A DNA stretch of 64,000 nucleotides, taken from positions 5,816,087 through 5,880,086 of the forward strand of contig NZ_JAPDNR010000001.1 of assembly GCF_025989125.1 (NCBI RefSeq). Direction: 5' to 3'. The DNA comes from Chitinophaga nivalis (GTDB taxonomy: Bacteria > Bacteroidota > Bacteroidia > Chitinophagales > Chitinophagaceae). Each line of letters opens with the position of its first letter. Position 1 is the stretch's first letter. Positions 37,795 to 45,659 of the stretch are shown here, in pieces. Under the pieces are notes generated by a model, which worked only from the letters and a program-made list of their open reading frames with translations, made no database searches and was not told where the DNA came from. A program made the translations under genes and the position numbers.

Positions 37795-38841
37795 ATGGCC
37801 ATCCGCATCTCCCAGGTTAAAGAAAAGTACCTCTATCTATATGCCAACTGTTATCCCGTGAAAGGCTATACCCGTACTATGATATGCGACCTGCAACTCA
37901 AAAAGTTGTATTTCGTCGACAATACTTATTTCACCATCCTCACAGAATTGCGTACACACACGATCGGTGAGGTAGCTGATATGCTGGAAGATGAGGCAGA
38001 CTATGCAGAATACGAAAAATTTATCCGGTATCTGCTCAACAAAGAGCTGGCGGCTATTGTAGACGATCTGGATGTCTTTCCTCCCATCAGTATGGAATGG
38101 GATCATCCTGCTATCATCACTAATTCCATCATTGATATCAGAGATGAATTTCCCGATTTTCAGAAAATATTCACCCAACTGGATGAACTGGGTTGTCATG
38201 CTATACAGATACGCGCCTTTACCCATCTATCCCCCCGGCACATCACAGCTATACTTGCCTTAACATCCGGGAAAAATTTCAGATCTGTTCAACTGCTCTT
38301 TGGTTATAAAAAAGAAAAAACTGGTTTTACCAGCTTAAGTAAAATCGCTATAAAATATCCAATCGCCGCTTTAGTTGTTTATGATACCCCTGATGAAGCC
38401 TACCGGAAAAACAATGCTGCTGCCACGAAGCCTCCCAATCTGACTTACTTAAAACAGGACATTACCTCCTGTGAAAGCTGTGGCATCATTAATCTGGAAT
38501 CATTACAGGTGCCTTCTTTACAAGGGTTCATTGAAAACATTACCCTTAACAGTTGCCTGAACAGAAAGATTTCTATTGACGAACAAGGAGAAATAAAGAA
38601 TTGTCCGTCTATGAAGAAAAGTTATGGCAATATCAAAAACACGACGCTTAAATCCGTTATTGACCATACCAACATCAGTGCACTTTGGCCTATAAACAAA
38701 GATGCCATTGAAGTCTGTAAGGATTGTGAATATCGGTATATTTGTACCGACTGCCGGGCATATACCACCCATTCCGACAACTTGTATGCCAAGCCAGCAA
38801 AATGTAAATATGACCCTTACACAGCAAAATGGAGCAACTAG
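37795..38841 (+). CDS. gwsS: SPASM-domain peptide maturase of grasp-with-spasm system
   Basis: 348-aa protein with a C-terminal SPASM domain: Cys254, Cys270, Cys308, Cys311, Cys317, Cys320 and Cys337, in the C-x2-C-x5-C-x2-C pattern typical of an auxiliary 4Fe-4S site. An extra Cys226/Cys229 pair precedes it. The first ~210 residues have no CxxxCxxC radical-SAM motif, as expected for GwsS, so a radical SAM reaction is not supported. The N-terminal segment (CDLQLKKLYFVDNTYFTILTEL) resembles peptide-recognition parts of maturases. It probably binds or helps modify the precursor together with GwsG; the chemical role is open. Confidence 0.85.
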   Translation: MAIRISQVKEKYLYLYANCYPVKGYTRTMICDLQLKKLYFVDNTYFTILTELRTHTIGEVADMLEDEADYAEYEKFIRYLLNKELAAIVDDLDVFPPISMEWDHPAIITNSIIDIRDEFPDFQKIFTQLDELGCHAIQIRAFTHLSPRHITAILALTSGKNFRSVQLLFGYKKEKTGFTSLSKIAIKYPIAALVVYDTPDEAYRKNNAAATKPPNLTYLKQDITSCESCGIINLESLQVPSLQGFIENITLNSCLNRKISIDEQGEIKNCPSMKKSYGNIKNTTLKSVIDHTNISALWPINKDAIEVCKDCEYRYICTDCRAYTTHSDNLYAKPAKCKYDPYTAKWSN

Positions 38842-38875
38842 TATCTATTACCCATCCTGTCTTATCATTACTACT

Positions 38876-39889
38876 ATGCGTTTTCGTTTCCTTTTTTTCA
38901 TAACACTATTACTGCTCATGCATCCTATCACCTGGGCACAAGCCCCGGACAGCTACTTTAACCTGATCAGCAAAGCGGATACTGCTTATCGGCTGAAAGA
39001 TTATGCCACCGCCGCTCATTTAAATAAAAGGGCTTTTGATATCATTAAGGACCGTGACATAAAAGAAGTCATTTATCAGGTAGCTTATAATACGGTTTGT
39101 TACTATACACTGGCAAGCGAACCAGATACCGCATTTACCCTCTTACAACAGATAGTACCTGATCACAACTTCATTCCTTATCACGATCAACTTGCCTCAG
39201 ATCCGGATTTAACACTGCTGCATACCGATAAACGCTGGAAAAAACTGGCAGCAGCCGCGCGAAAAACCAAACAAGTATTTGAGGCCACCTTAAACAAACC
39301 GCTGGTAGCAACACTGGCGACCATTCATGAAGATGATCAGCATTACAGACTTCAACTAAATGATATTGTAAAAAAATATGGCACCCAATCACCGGAATAT
39401 AAAAACCAATGGGTGCTCATTAAAGAAAAAGATAGCGCTAACCTAGTTAAGATAAATAGCATCCTGGATCAATATGGCTGGCAAGGTCCTGAAAAAATCG
39501 GGTTCCAGGGCAGTCAAACCCTCTTTCTGGTTATTCAGCACGCAGATATAGCCACCCAGTTGAAATACCTCCCATTACTACAACAAGCAGTTAAAAACGG
39601 GCAATCACTACCCAGTAACCTGGCCTTGCTGGAAGACAGAACCAGACTGCGGCAAGGAAAAAAACAACGGTATGGCAGTCAGATCACGATAGACAACAAA
39701 AGCGGGCAATCCTATGTACAACCACTGGAAGATCCCGATCACGTAGACGAAAGGCGGGCTACTGTTGGATTAGCACCAATGGCTACCTATTTAAGTCAAA
39801 GTTTTCAATTAACATGGGATGTGGAACAATACAAAAAAATGCTGCCGGAGATCGAAGCCAAGTTGAAGCGGCCAGTGAATGGGCAGTAG
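38876..39889 (+). CDS. Secreted DUF6624-like protein
   Basis: 337-aa protein starting at ATG 38876 with a clear signal peptide (MRFRFLFFITLLLLMHPITWAQA); the longer frame runs into gwsS and is rejected. An N-terminal helical/TPR-like part (~25-135) precedes a conserved region (~145-280: IHEDDQHYRLQLND, LDQYGWQGPEKIGFQGSQTLFLVIQHAD, LLPLLQQAV-type helices, ALLEDRTRLRQGKKQRYGSQ), which I associate with DUF6624 proteins. It lies 34 bp after gwsS on the same strand, so probably in the operon. A role in export, immunity or processing of the peptide is speculation. Confidence 0.7.
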   Translation: MRFRFLFFITLLLLMHPITWAQAPDSYFNLISKADTAYRLKDYATAAHLNKRAFDIIKDRDIKEVIYQVAYNTVCYYTLASEPDTAFTLLQQIVPDHNFIPYHDQLASDPDLTLLHTDKRWKKLAAAARKTKQVFEATLNKPLVATLATIHEDDQHYRLQLNDIVKKYGTQSPEYKNQWVLIKEKDSANLVKINSILDQYGWQGPEKIGFQGSQTLFLVIQHADIATQLKYLPLLQQAVKNGQSLPSNLALLEDRTRLRQGKKQRYGSQITIDNKSGQSYVQPLEDPDHVDERRATVGLAPMATYLSQSFQLTWDVEQYKKMLPEIEAKLKRPVNGQ

Positions 39890-39911
39890 GAAACTATAAT
39901 AGTGCTGATCA

Positions 39912-40079
39912 CTAGTGATTGATACTGACAGCAGCCAGCTTGTTTTTGATCTGTTTGAATAGTTTCTCCCCCGAGCTGGGCCTATCGGCATTATCCAGCA
40001 ATAAGGTACCACTTTCATTGAACAACAGATACCTGGGTAATCCCAGCACTTTTTCATTCCCGGATCGCCGATATAACAT
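39912..40079 (-). pseudogene. C-terminal remnant of a TlpA/thioredoxin-like protein
   Basis: A 55-codon minus-strand frame reads LGLPRYLLFNESGTLLLDN followed by GEKLFKQIKNKL and TAG. This is the conserved last part of TlpA/ResA-type thioredoxins (cis-Pro strand, final strands and helix). Upstream of it the sequence (to ~40150) holds no CxxC or fold core and runs into the next gene, so the body of the gene is lost. No transposon ends were seen nearby. Confidence 0.6.
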
Positions 40080-40154
40080 TTACCCTGCATAGTGGCACCA
40101 CCATAATGGAGCATTGTTATGCCCTTGAAAGTGGCACCACATATCTCAGTACAG

Positions 40155-40709
40155 CTAGTTACTGCCAACGTTTAATATGGTGATAACATCTCCAATCATT
40201 GCCGGCCAAACAACAAGATAAATGGCGGAGTGCGGAAGCGTAATTACCCAAAACCGCTGATCATATTTCCTTCTTGAAATTGAAGTGATCACAAAATCAC
40301 CAATCACAGGAAACAAAATGGCATAAAAGGTAATCCACATTACCTCAGCCAAAAGGTCTGATCTCATTGAAGGTCCAGGAAAATCCTGCTGGATAAAGTA
40401 AGCTGTTAATATTAAATAAACTAGTATTGCGACAATGAGGCTCCATAAAAACAACATCGGATTTCTCTTCGCTTTTTGCAAAAGATAATACCCTCCCGTC
40501 AGTAAAAATATGCAACAAAGCAACCATACATTACTTTCCTTATATTCTGTTATGAGGGCGGCTGTTGTTGTATCGCCCAGTCTGCGAAGTCTTATATTGG
40601 ATAACGCTTTAAATGAATTACCTACAATTGGAATAATACCAAAAATGAGCGTAGATACTCCAACAATAATAGCAAGCCACTCCTTGTTTTTTTTCATAGT
40701 AATAGCCAT
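40155..40709 (-). CDS. Small four-helix membrane protein, unknown
   Basis: 184-aa protein with about four membrane segments (WLAIIVGVSTLIFGIIPIVG, WLLCCIFLLTGGYYLL, PMLFLWSLIVAILVYLI and the WITFYAILFPVIGDFVI region), ending in a fifth hydrophobic stretch. No family recognised. The start is ATG 40709 or ATG 40697 (MKKNKEWLAI). It lies alone, next to a broken thioredoxin gene and in the same direction as it. Confidence 0.7.
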   Translation of the reverse strand: MAITMKKNKEWLAIIVGVSTLIFGIIPIVGNSFKALSNIRLRRLGDTTTAALITEYKESNVWLLCCIFLLTGGYYLLQKAKRNPMLFLWSLIVAILVYLILTAYFIQQDFPGPSMRSDLLAEVMWITFYAILFPVIGDFVITSISRRKYDQRFWVITLPHSAIYLVVWPAMIGDVITILNVGSN

Positions 40710-40771
40710 TAAAATTAATAATATAACGGGGACGATTTAATGTTGACAAGCCTTCTTATCGGAAACACTCC

Positions 40772-42709
40772 TCACCCCTTAATCCCTTTTATCCAATCCT
40801 TGAATTTATTCACCTGCTCTACGATAAAAGACTCCGGCGATTCTTCCGCTTCCCCTACCGGTAAAATATGTTCAAAATAAGTTCCTTTCAGGATGTTGCG
40901 CAACAACCCTTCTCCGAGAAATGATTTGTTGTCGTTCAGTGTTTTGGTCGCTTTCAGCAGGTGCCGAATATCGTATTGCAGCGGGTTGATATCCGGTACC
41001 TGTTTGTTCAGGTTCAGTAGTTCATACACAGCGATGCGGGCTGTTCTGACAGAGCTTTCCATGGTAAATACCACGTCGTTATTGGTTTCTATAAACTGTC
41101 CTACCAGGCCCAGGTTTTTGCAGCCGGCAGGTACTACCCGTGGGCGGTCGCCTTTGGCCCTTGGCATAAACATCGAGGTGATGTAAGGCATAAAGGCCGT
41201 GTGTACGATCGTATTTTCCACGACCTGATCTAACTGATCGATGATGCCTACATGATAGCAAAGCTCTGCCAGGATTTCATTTCCGGTACATGCCGGCATT
41301 CTTTTTTTGATGTAATCACCTTCCTTGTCCATAAACAAGGCATATACCCATAACACCAGCACATCATCCGGCTGATCGGGGAAGTGCGGTTGGCGGTTAC
41401 AGGTAAAACTCATCAGCCAGCTGGAATCAGTAATAGTAATAATGCCGCCGGTGGCCGTTTTGCCTGAATAAGGATCATTAACGGAATATTCCTTTAACTT
41501 ATCCACCAATGCAGAAGGTCTACAGGTCAGCGTCACCGACTCCCAGGAAGACTTTTCTATATTGCTGCAGAACTTCTCCGGTTTGCCAAACACGTCCGAT
41601 TTGGCGGCCAGATTTTTCCAGAGCTTCCATCCGGCACTTTGTCCGCTGGTGCGGTTGTCGATGGCAATGATCGGTGCTTTGTTGTTGTCGCCATAGAAAG
41701 TATCCTCCGTCATGGAACCGGTGGTGACAATCACAAAATCATCTTTCCCTACCGGAATATTTACCTCCTGGTCATTCACGGTAGTAATAATGCCTTTTAC
41801 TATTTTGCCGTCTGTATTGATCTGGATGTCCAGGTCTTTTACCAGGGTATTTAACTGAATCTTCACCCCTTTGTCTTTCAGGAATCTGCCTAAAGGCGTT
41901 ACAAACGTGTCGTATTGATTATACTTTGGGAATACCAGTGCCGACAGGTCGTTCAAGCCGTCTATGGCATGCAGGAAGCGATGCATATAGAGCTTTAATT
42001 CCAGTAGGCTGTGCCAGTTCTCAAACGCAAACATCGTACGCCAGAACGTCCAGAAGTTACTGCTCAGGAATGATTCACTGAAATAATCTTCGATGGTGAT
42101 ATCATCCAATGCTTCTTTTTTCTTGAGTAATAATTTGATAATGGCCAGTTGGTCTTTCTTCGCCAATCCAAATTTGCTAAAGTCTTTGATCACGCCTTGC
42201 TGATGGATCAGTCTTGCTTTGGAATAATTGGGATCGTTATCATTGATCAGCCGGTACTCATCCAATACACTATAGGGTGGTGGCATCTCCAGGGCAGGAA
42301 TATCCTGAAACATATCCCATAGGTTTTCATAGGTCATATCCATTTCCCGGCCCCCGCGGATGATGTAGCCGTCTTTGGCGTTGCCGGCGCCATCCAGCGA
42401 CCCACCGTCAATAGACAGCTGTTCAATAAAAGTAATGTTGGATGCAGGCACATGTCCGTCACGTATAAAGTAATAAGCCGCCGACAGCCCTGCAATGCCA
42501 CTGCCTACAATGTAGATTTTACTGTTGTCATAAGATTTGGTGGGAATTCCCTTATTCCGTTGATAGTTCCCGATCTGATCCGAAAAGGGCATCGATTTTT
42601 CCGGTGTATTACGTTGCTGTTCCTTACTGGAGTCGGGCTCATGGTTGACGTTTCCGTAAGTAGTGGAAGCGTTCAATACCTGGTCGAATTTTGAAGTAAT
42701 GGTTTTCAT
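40772..42709 (-). CDS. ohyA: Oleate hydratase (FAD-binding)
   Basis: 645-aa enzyme of the myosin-cross-reactive antigen/oleate hydratase family. It adds water to the cis-9 double bond of unsaturated fatty acids such as oleate to give 10-hydroxystearate, with FAD as a structural cofactor. Seen are the dinucleotide motif YIVGSGIAGLSAAYY (Gly69, 71, 74), ITFIEQLSIDGGSLDGAG, the RGGREMDMTYENLWDMF segment that carries the catalytic acid region, and the conserved WRTMFAFENWHSLLELKLYMHRFLH. Length is normal. It detoxifies host or environmental unsaturated fatty acids in known members. Monocistronic, divergent from the 160-aa membrane gene. Confidence 0.95.
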   Translation of the reverse strand: MKTITSKFDQVLNASTTYGNVNHEPDSSKEQQRNTPEKSMPFSDQIGNYQRNKGIPTKSYDNSKIYIVGSGIAGLSAAYYFIRDGHVPASNITFIEQLSIDGGSLDGAGNAKDGYIIRGGREMDMTYENLWDMFQDIPALEMPPPYSVLDEYRLINDNDPNYSKARLIHQQGVIKDFSKFGLAKKDQLAIIKLLLKKKEALDDITIEDYFSESFLSSNFWTFWRTMFAFENWHSLLELKLYMHRFLHAIDGLNDLSALVFPKYNQYDTFVTPLGRFLKDKGVKIQLNTLVKDLDIQINTDGKIVKGIITTVNDQEVNIPVGKDDFVIVTTGSMTEDTFYGDNNKAPIIAIDNRTSGQSAGWKLWKNLAAKSDVFGKPEKFCSNIEKSSWESVTLTCRPSALVDKLKEYSVNDPYSGKTATGGIITITDSSWLMSFTCNRQPHFPDQPDDVLVLWVYALFMDKEGDYIKKRMPACTGNEILAELCYHVGIIDQLDQVVENTIVHTAFMPYITSMFMPRAKGDRPRVVPAGCKNLGLVGQFIETNNDVVFTMESSVRTARIAVYELLNLNKQVPDINPLQYDIRHLLKATKTLNDNKSFLGEGLLRNILKGTYFEHILPVGEAEESPESFIVEQVNKFKDWIKGIKG

Positions 42710-43269
42710 CAGTTAATTATTTTAATGACTTAGTGAAGACGAGTACCTGCCAGCATCCGCTGTCAGGAGAAAGTTTATGCCTTATCTTATCCGGAGCGCA
42801 AACGGAAAGCATATTGCAACCTGCTTATAAACAGGGTGTCGGAATCGTCAGCCTTCGGGCAAACACATCATTGCCCGCTCCCATTCATCTATCAGCGGAT
42901 AGCAATTTTTGTCGGATGTTCTTTTAACGATATTTTCAGGGGAATTGTTTGGGGAAATGATTAGTAACATAATATTGATCATGGGGTATTCATCCATAAT
43001 AATCATTCCGGCACCGCTTCCACCCTTTATATGAACAGGTATTTAAATGTTCAGATGTGTTCATTCAACCTATCGTTTTAGCCACCCATCTCTTCAAAAA
43101 ACAATTGTCAACTAATTATCATGTATCAATAAAACATTTTATCTTTAAACGACCGAGTTAAGACTTTCCCGAAATACACCGGCACAGGACTTTCTCAGGT
43201 AGTCGTTTCAGGTGCGTAATGCGCCGCTGTCCACACAGATAAAATCAACCCAACAATCAAACAGTAATA
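42710..43269. other. Divergent intergenic region between oleate hydratase and membrane gene
   Basis: 560 bp without a supported gene. A short plus-strand frame at 42733-42927 has no family, and its composition looks accidental. It must contain the promoters of both flanking genes. The only ordered element seen is the TGAACA/TGTTCA cluster at 43032-43063, listed separately. Confidence 0.6.
43032..43063 (+). promoter_or_regulatory. Possible operator: TGAACA-N10-TGTTCA-N4-TGTTCA
   Basis: TGAACA at 43032-43037, TGTTCA at 43048-43053 and TGTTCA at 43058-43063 give an inverted pair and a direct pair with 10-bp phasing between divergent genes. That phasing places the direct copies on one face of the helix. 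No cognate regulator was identified. Confidence 0.4.
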
Positions 43270-43752
43270 ATGGAATCACCACAAACGCAAACCTCCCAAA
43301 AACCATCATCCTTTAGCATCCGGAACATTTTCAGACCAGACTATGAACGTTGGGAAGGAGTTCCTCCCATTAATATCTATCTTTTAAGAGTGCTTTTTCT
43401 ATTGATGTTTCTTTTTCTGGGGAAGGATTCCCTCACCTATATCCTTACCTTCAAAGGTACCTGGGATCCTATGAACGCAATGGCCTGGAGTATCTGGGCA
43501 TCTTATGCCTTGTTATCCATTTTAGGCCTAATACATCCGCTTAAAATGATACCGATTGTATTGCTGGAAATATGCTACAAAGTCATCTGGCTGATCGTAG
43601 TGGCTTATCCGTTATGGACCACCAACCAGTTAGCCGGTTCGTCTGCCGAAGGCATGACGTATGTATTTTTGCCGGTTGTGTTGCCGATGCTGGCTACACC
43701 ATGGAAGTATACCTTTAAGAAATACGTGTTAGGATCCAAAAAGCGTAACTGA
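43270..43752 (+). CDS. Small membrane protein, unknown
   Basis: 160-aa protein with four hydrophobic segments (VLFLLMFLFLG, WASYALLSILGLIHPL, IPIVLLEICYKVIWLIVVAYPLW and YVFLPVVLPMLATPWKYTF). Its conserved-looking start is FRPDYERWEGVPPINIYLLR. The arrangement recalls small Bacteroidota membrane proteins of unknown function. ATG 43270 is the only start. Monocistronic, upstream of the ArsR/MFS pair but separated from it by 255 bp. Confidence 0.75.
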   Translation: MESPQTQTSQKPSSFSIRNIFRPDYERWEGVPPINIYLLRVLFLLMFLFLGKDSLTYILTFKGTWDPMNAMAWSIWASYALLSILGLIHPLKMIPIVLLEICYKVIWLIVVAYPLWTTNQLAGSSAEGMTYVFLPVVLPMLATPWKYTFKKYVLGSKKRN

Positions 43753-43940
43753 TTGATTTCGCCCGCCGCCTGAAATGATTTATCCGATGCCAGTGCCGGA
43801 TGTACCGGCAATGATCATCCCGCCCTTACATCGAACAGCACTTCATTAATAACCAGCTGGTATGCGGCTGTTAATGAAGTGCTTCACTCCCCGGCAACGG
43901 GATAATTACATTACAATAAACCATCATGTCAAAAAATTTT

Positions 43941-43964
43941 ATAGAAACATTTATATGTTTCTAT
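43941..43964 (+). promoter_or_regulatory. ArsR-type operator, autoregulatory
   Basis: The perfect palindrome ATAGAAACAT-TTAT-ATGTTTCTAT (10-bp arms) lies 43 bp before the regulator's ATG, just above a consensus -7 box. Bound regulator would cover the -33 region, so repression of its own operon is expected. Confidence 0.78.
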
Positions 43965-43974
43965 ATTTTTTATA

Positions 43975-43982
43975 TAAATTTG
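43975..43982 (+). promoter_or_regulatory. -7 promoter box of the arsR-MFS operon
   Basis: TAAATTTG matches the Bacteroidota -7 consensus TANNTTTG exactly. It sits 25 bp before the ATG and 10 bp after the palindromic operator. Confidence 0.65.
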
Positions 43983-44007
43983 CACCAGCATAAATTTATT
44001 GCTGAAT

Positions 44008-44283
44008 ATGGACAATAAAAAATTCGAGCGCATATCCCGTGCATTGAGTGATCCCAGCAGGATTAGTATCCTACAGGAAATCAGGAAAAAGCAGGGATGT
44101 ATGTATTGTGCAGAGATTACCGAAATGCTGGCGCTTACCCAACCCTCCGTTTCTCACCACCTGAAACAGCTGGTAGATGCAGACTTGTTGATTCCTGAAA
44201 AAGAAGGCAGGAACTTAAAGTATGTCATCAACCAAAAAGAACTGGACGACTACATCCAGTTCCTGAATAACCTAAAAGCATAA
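44008..44283 (+). CDS. ArsR-family winged-helix repressor
   Basis: 91-aa transcriptional repressor; the start at ATG 44008 (MDNKKFERISRAL) is preferred to the TTG three codons earlier. The winged helix-turn-helix is clear: ALSDPSRISILQEI, ITEMLALTQPSVSHHLKQLVDADLLI, then the wing KEGRNLKYVI. Cys31 and Cys34 (GCMYCAE) could sense metal or redox state, but the classical ArsR ELCVCDL metal motif is absent. It likely represses itself and the MFS exporter 76 bp downstream through the palindrome at 43941-43964. Confidence 0.9.
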   Translation: MDNKKFERISRALSDPSRISILQEIRKKQGCMYCAEITEMLALTQPSVSHHLKQLVDADLLIPEKEGRNLKYVINQKELDDYIQFLNNLKA

Positions 44284-44359
44284 TTTATTCACCCGGCCAA
44301 CATCTTATTTACCGTCACAATCATATCGAAACATTCGAATATTCAAATTAATAAAACTG

Positions 44360-45544
44360 ATGAAAAAATCCATATACGCCATGGCGCTGGGAGCCTTTGG
44401 CATTATTACCACCGAATTTGGCGTGATAGGCGTACTACCCAATCTGGCCCAGGTATTTCATGTTTCCCTGGAAACTGCAGGATGGCTGTTAAGCGCATTT
44501 GCACTCACCGTAGCCATATCGTCGCCATTTATTACTGCGCTGACGACCAACATCAATCGTAAGGTACTGATGTCATCGGTGCTGGCGGTATTTGTGGTAT
44601 CCAACCTGCTTTCGGCCTTCTCGCCCAATTTCACGGTGCTGATGATTGCCCGTATCCTGCCCGCATTTTTACACCCACTCTTCTGGAACATATCACTGGC
44701 AGCGGCTTTCAAGGAATCCGGCAGTAAAGCAGTTTCCATCGTGATGTCGGGCGTAAGTATTGCCACAGTAATGGGTGTACCCATCACCACCTATGCAGCG
44801 GAATTCTTCAACAACTGGCAGGCTTCCTTTTTCCTGGCCAGCTTTATCAGCCTGATTGCCTTCATCGGTATGTTGCTTTATGTACCATCTATGCCTGCTA
44901 CCCGGAAAGAAGCGGGCGCCAGTCAATTGTATGTATTAAAAAGTCCGCAGTTGTGGCTGAATCTTATTTCCACGATTCTCATGCTGGCCGGTATGTTTTC
45001 CAGTTATGGTTACCTGGCGGCCTACATGGAAAAGGTGACGCATATGAATGGTGTACAAATCAGCGCGATGCTGCTGCTATTCGGTGGTATGGGTGTGTTG
45101 GGTAACTGGATCACGGGTATCACTATCAGCAGAAACGTAATGCGGGTTACCCGGATATTTTTCACTTCGCTCATATTCGTACAGGTACTGGCCTACTTCT
45201 TTGGTGGCATCTTTATTCCCATGGTGATTATCCTTTCTTTCTGGGGCGCTATTCACACGGGCGGATTCCTGATAGGTAATATCCGCACCACCCGTTCGGT
45301 ACCACAAAGTGCCCTGGAGTTTGTGAACAGCCTGCTGACGTCCTGCTATAATATTGGTATATCGCTGGGTACCATGCTGGGCGGACTGATTATCGCGCAC
45401 TATGGCATCCATCATGTTATCTGGATGAGTGTAGGTTTGCTGGCATTGAACCTGGGTCTGAGCTTTATTACCTTTGGAGAAAAGCACCCCACAGGCACCC
45501 CTGAAACAGAACAGGATTTACAACCGCATCTCATGCATGCTTAA
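44360..45544 (+). CDS. MFS transporter, DHA1-type drug efflux permease
   Basis: 394-aa inner-membrane exporter with about 12 helices. The opening GAFGIITTEFGVIGVLPNLAQVFHVSLETAGWLLSAFAL and the motif-A region ALTTNINRKVLM identify the DHA1 (AraJ/sugar-efflux-like, proton-driven) group. The remaining helices include SFFLASFISLIAFIGMLLYVP and SALEFVNSLLTSCYNIGISLG, also typical of that group. It is paired with an ArsR repressor, so probably induced by its own toxic substrate. The substrate is not predictable. Confidence 0.9.
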   Translation: MKKSIYAMALGAFGIITTEFGVIGVLPNLAQVFHVSLETAGWLLSAFALTVAISSPFITALTTNINRKVLMSSVLAVFVVSNLLSAFSPNFTVLMIARILPAFLHPLFWNISLAAAFKESGSKAVSIVMSGVSIATVMGVPITTYAAEFFNNWQASFFLASFISLIAFIGMLLYVPSMPATRKEAGASQLYVLKSPQLWLNLISTILMLAGMFSSYGYLAAYMEKVTHMNGVQISAMLLLFGGMGVLGNWITGITISRNVMRVTRIFFTSLIFVQVLAYFFGGIFIPMVIILSFWGAIHTGGFLIGNIRTTRSVPQSALEFVNSLLTSCYNIGISLGTMLGGLIIAHYGIHHVIWMSVGLLALNLGLSFITFGEKHPTGTPETEQDLQPHLMHA

Positions 45545-45561
45545 ACAGATCTATTCATAGT

Positions 45562-45604
45562 AAATGCCATAGTAACCTGATCGATCCAGGTTACTATGGC
45601 ATTT
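45562..45604 (+). terminator. Bidirectional terminator between convergent genes
   Basis: AAATGCCATAGTAACCTG and its exact complement form an 18-bp stem with a 7-nt loop, followed by an A/T-rich stretch in both directions. It lies between the MFS gene (plus) and the S74 gene (minus), so it can end both. Confidence 0.88.
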
Positions 45605-45659
45605 AAATATGCGGCATAAGCCAGCACCATCATGGTGTTATTACACTACACGTATCTCC

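Noticed and set aside
37795..38841. Radical SAM enzyme
   Set aside because: Only the SPASM cysteines are present; there is no CxxxCxxC motif in the N-terminal half.
39809..40168. 119-codon minus-strand frame downstream of the 184-aa membrane gene
   Set aside because: It runs antisense into the end of the DUF6624-like gene and has an odd composition. The real signal in this stretch is the shifted 55-codon thioredoxin remnant.
42733..42927. 64-codon plus-strand frame upstream of oleate hydratase
   Set aside because: No family, no promoter or ribosome site seen, and accidental composition.
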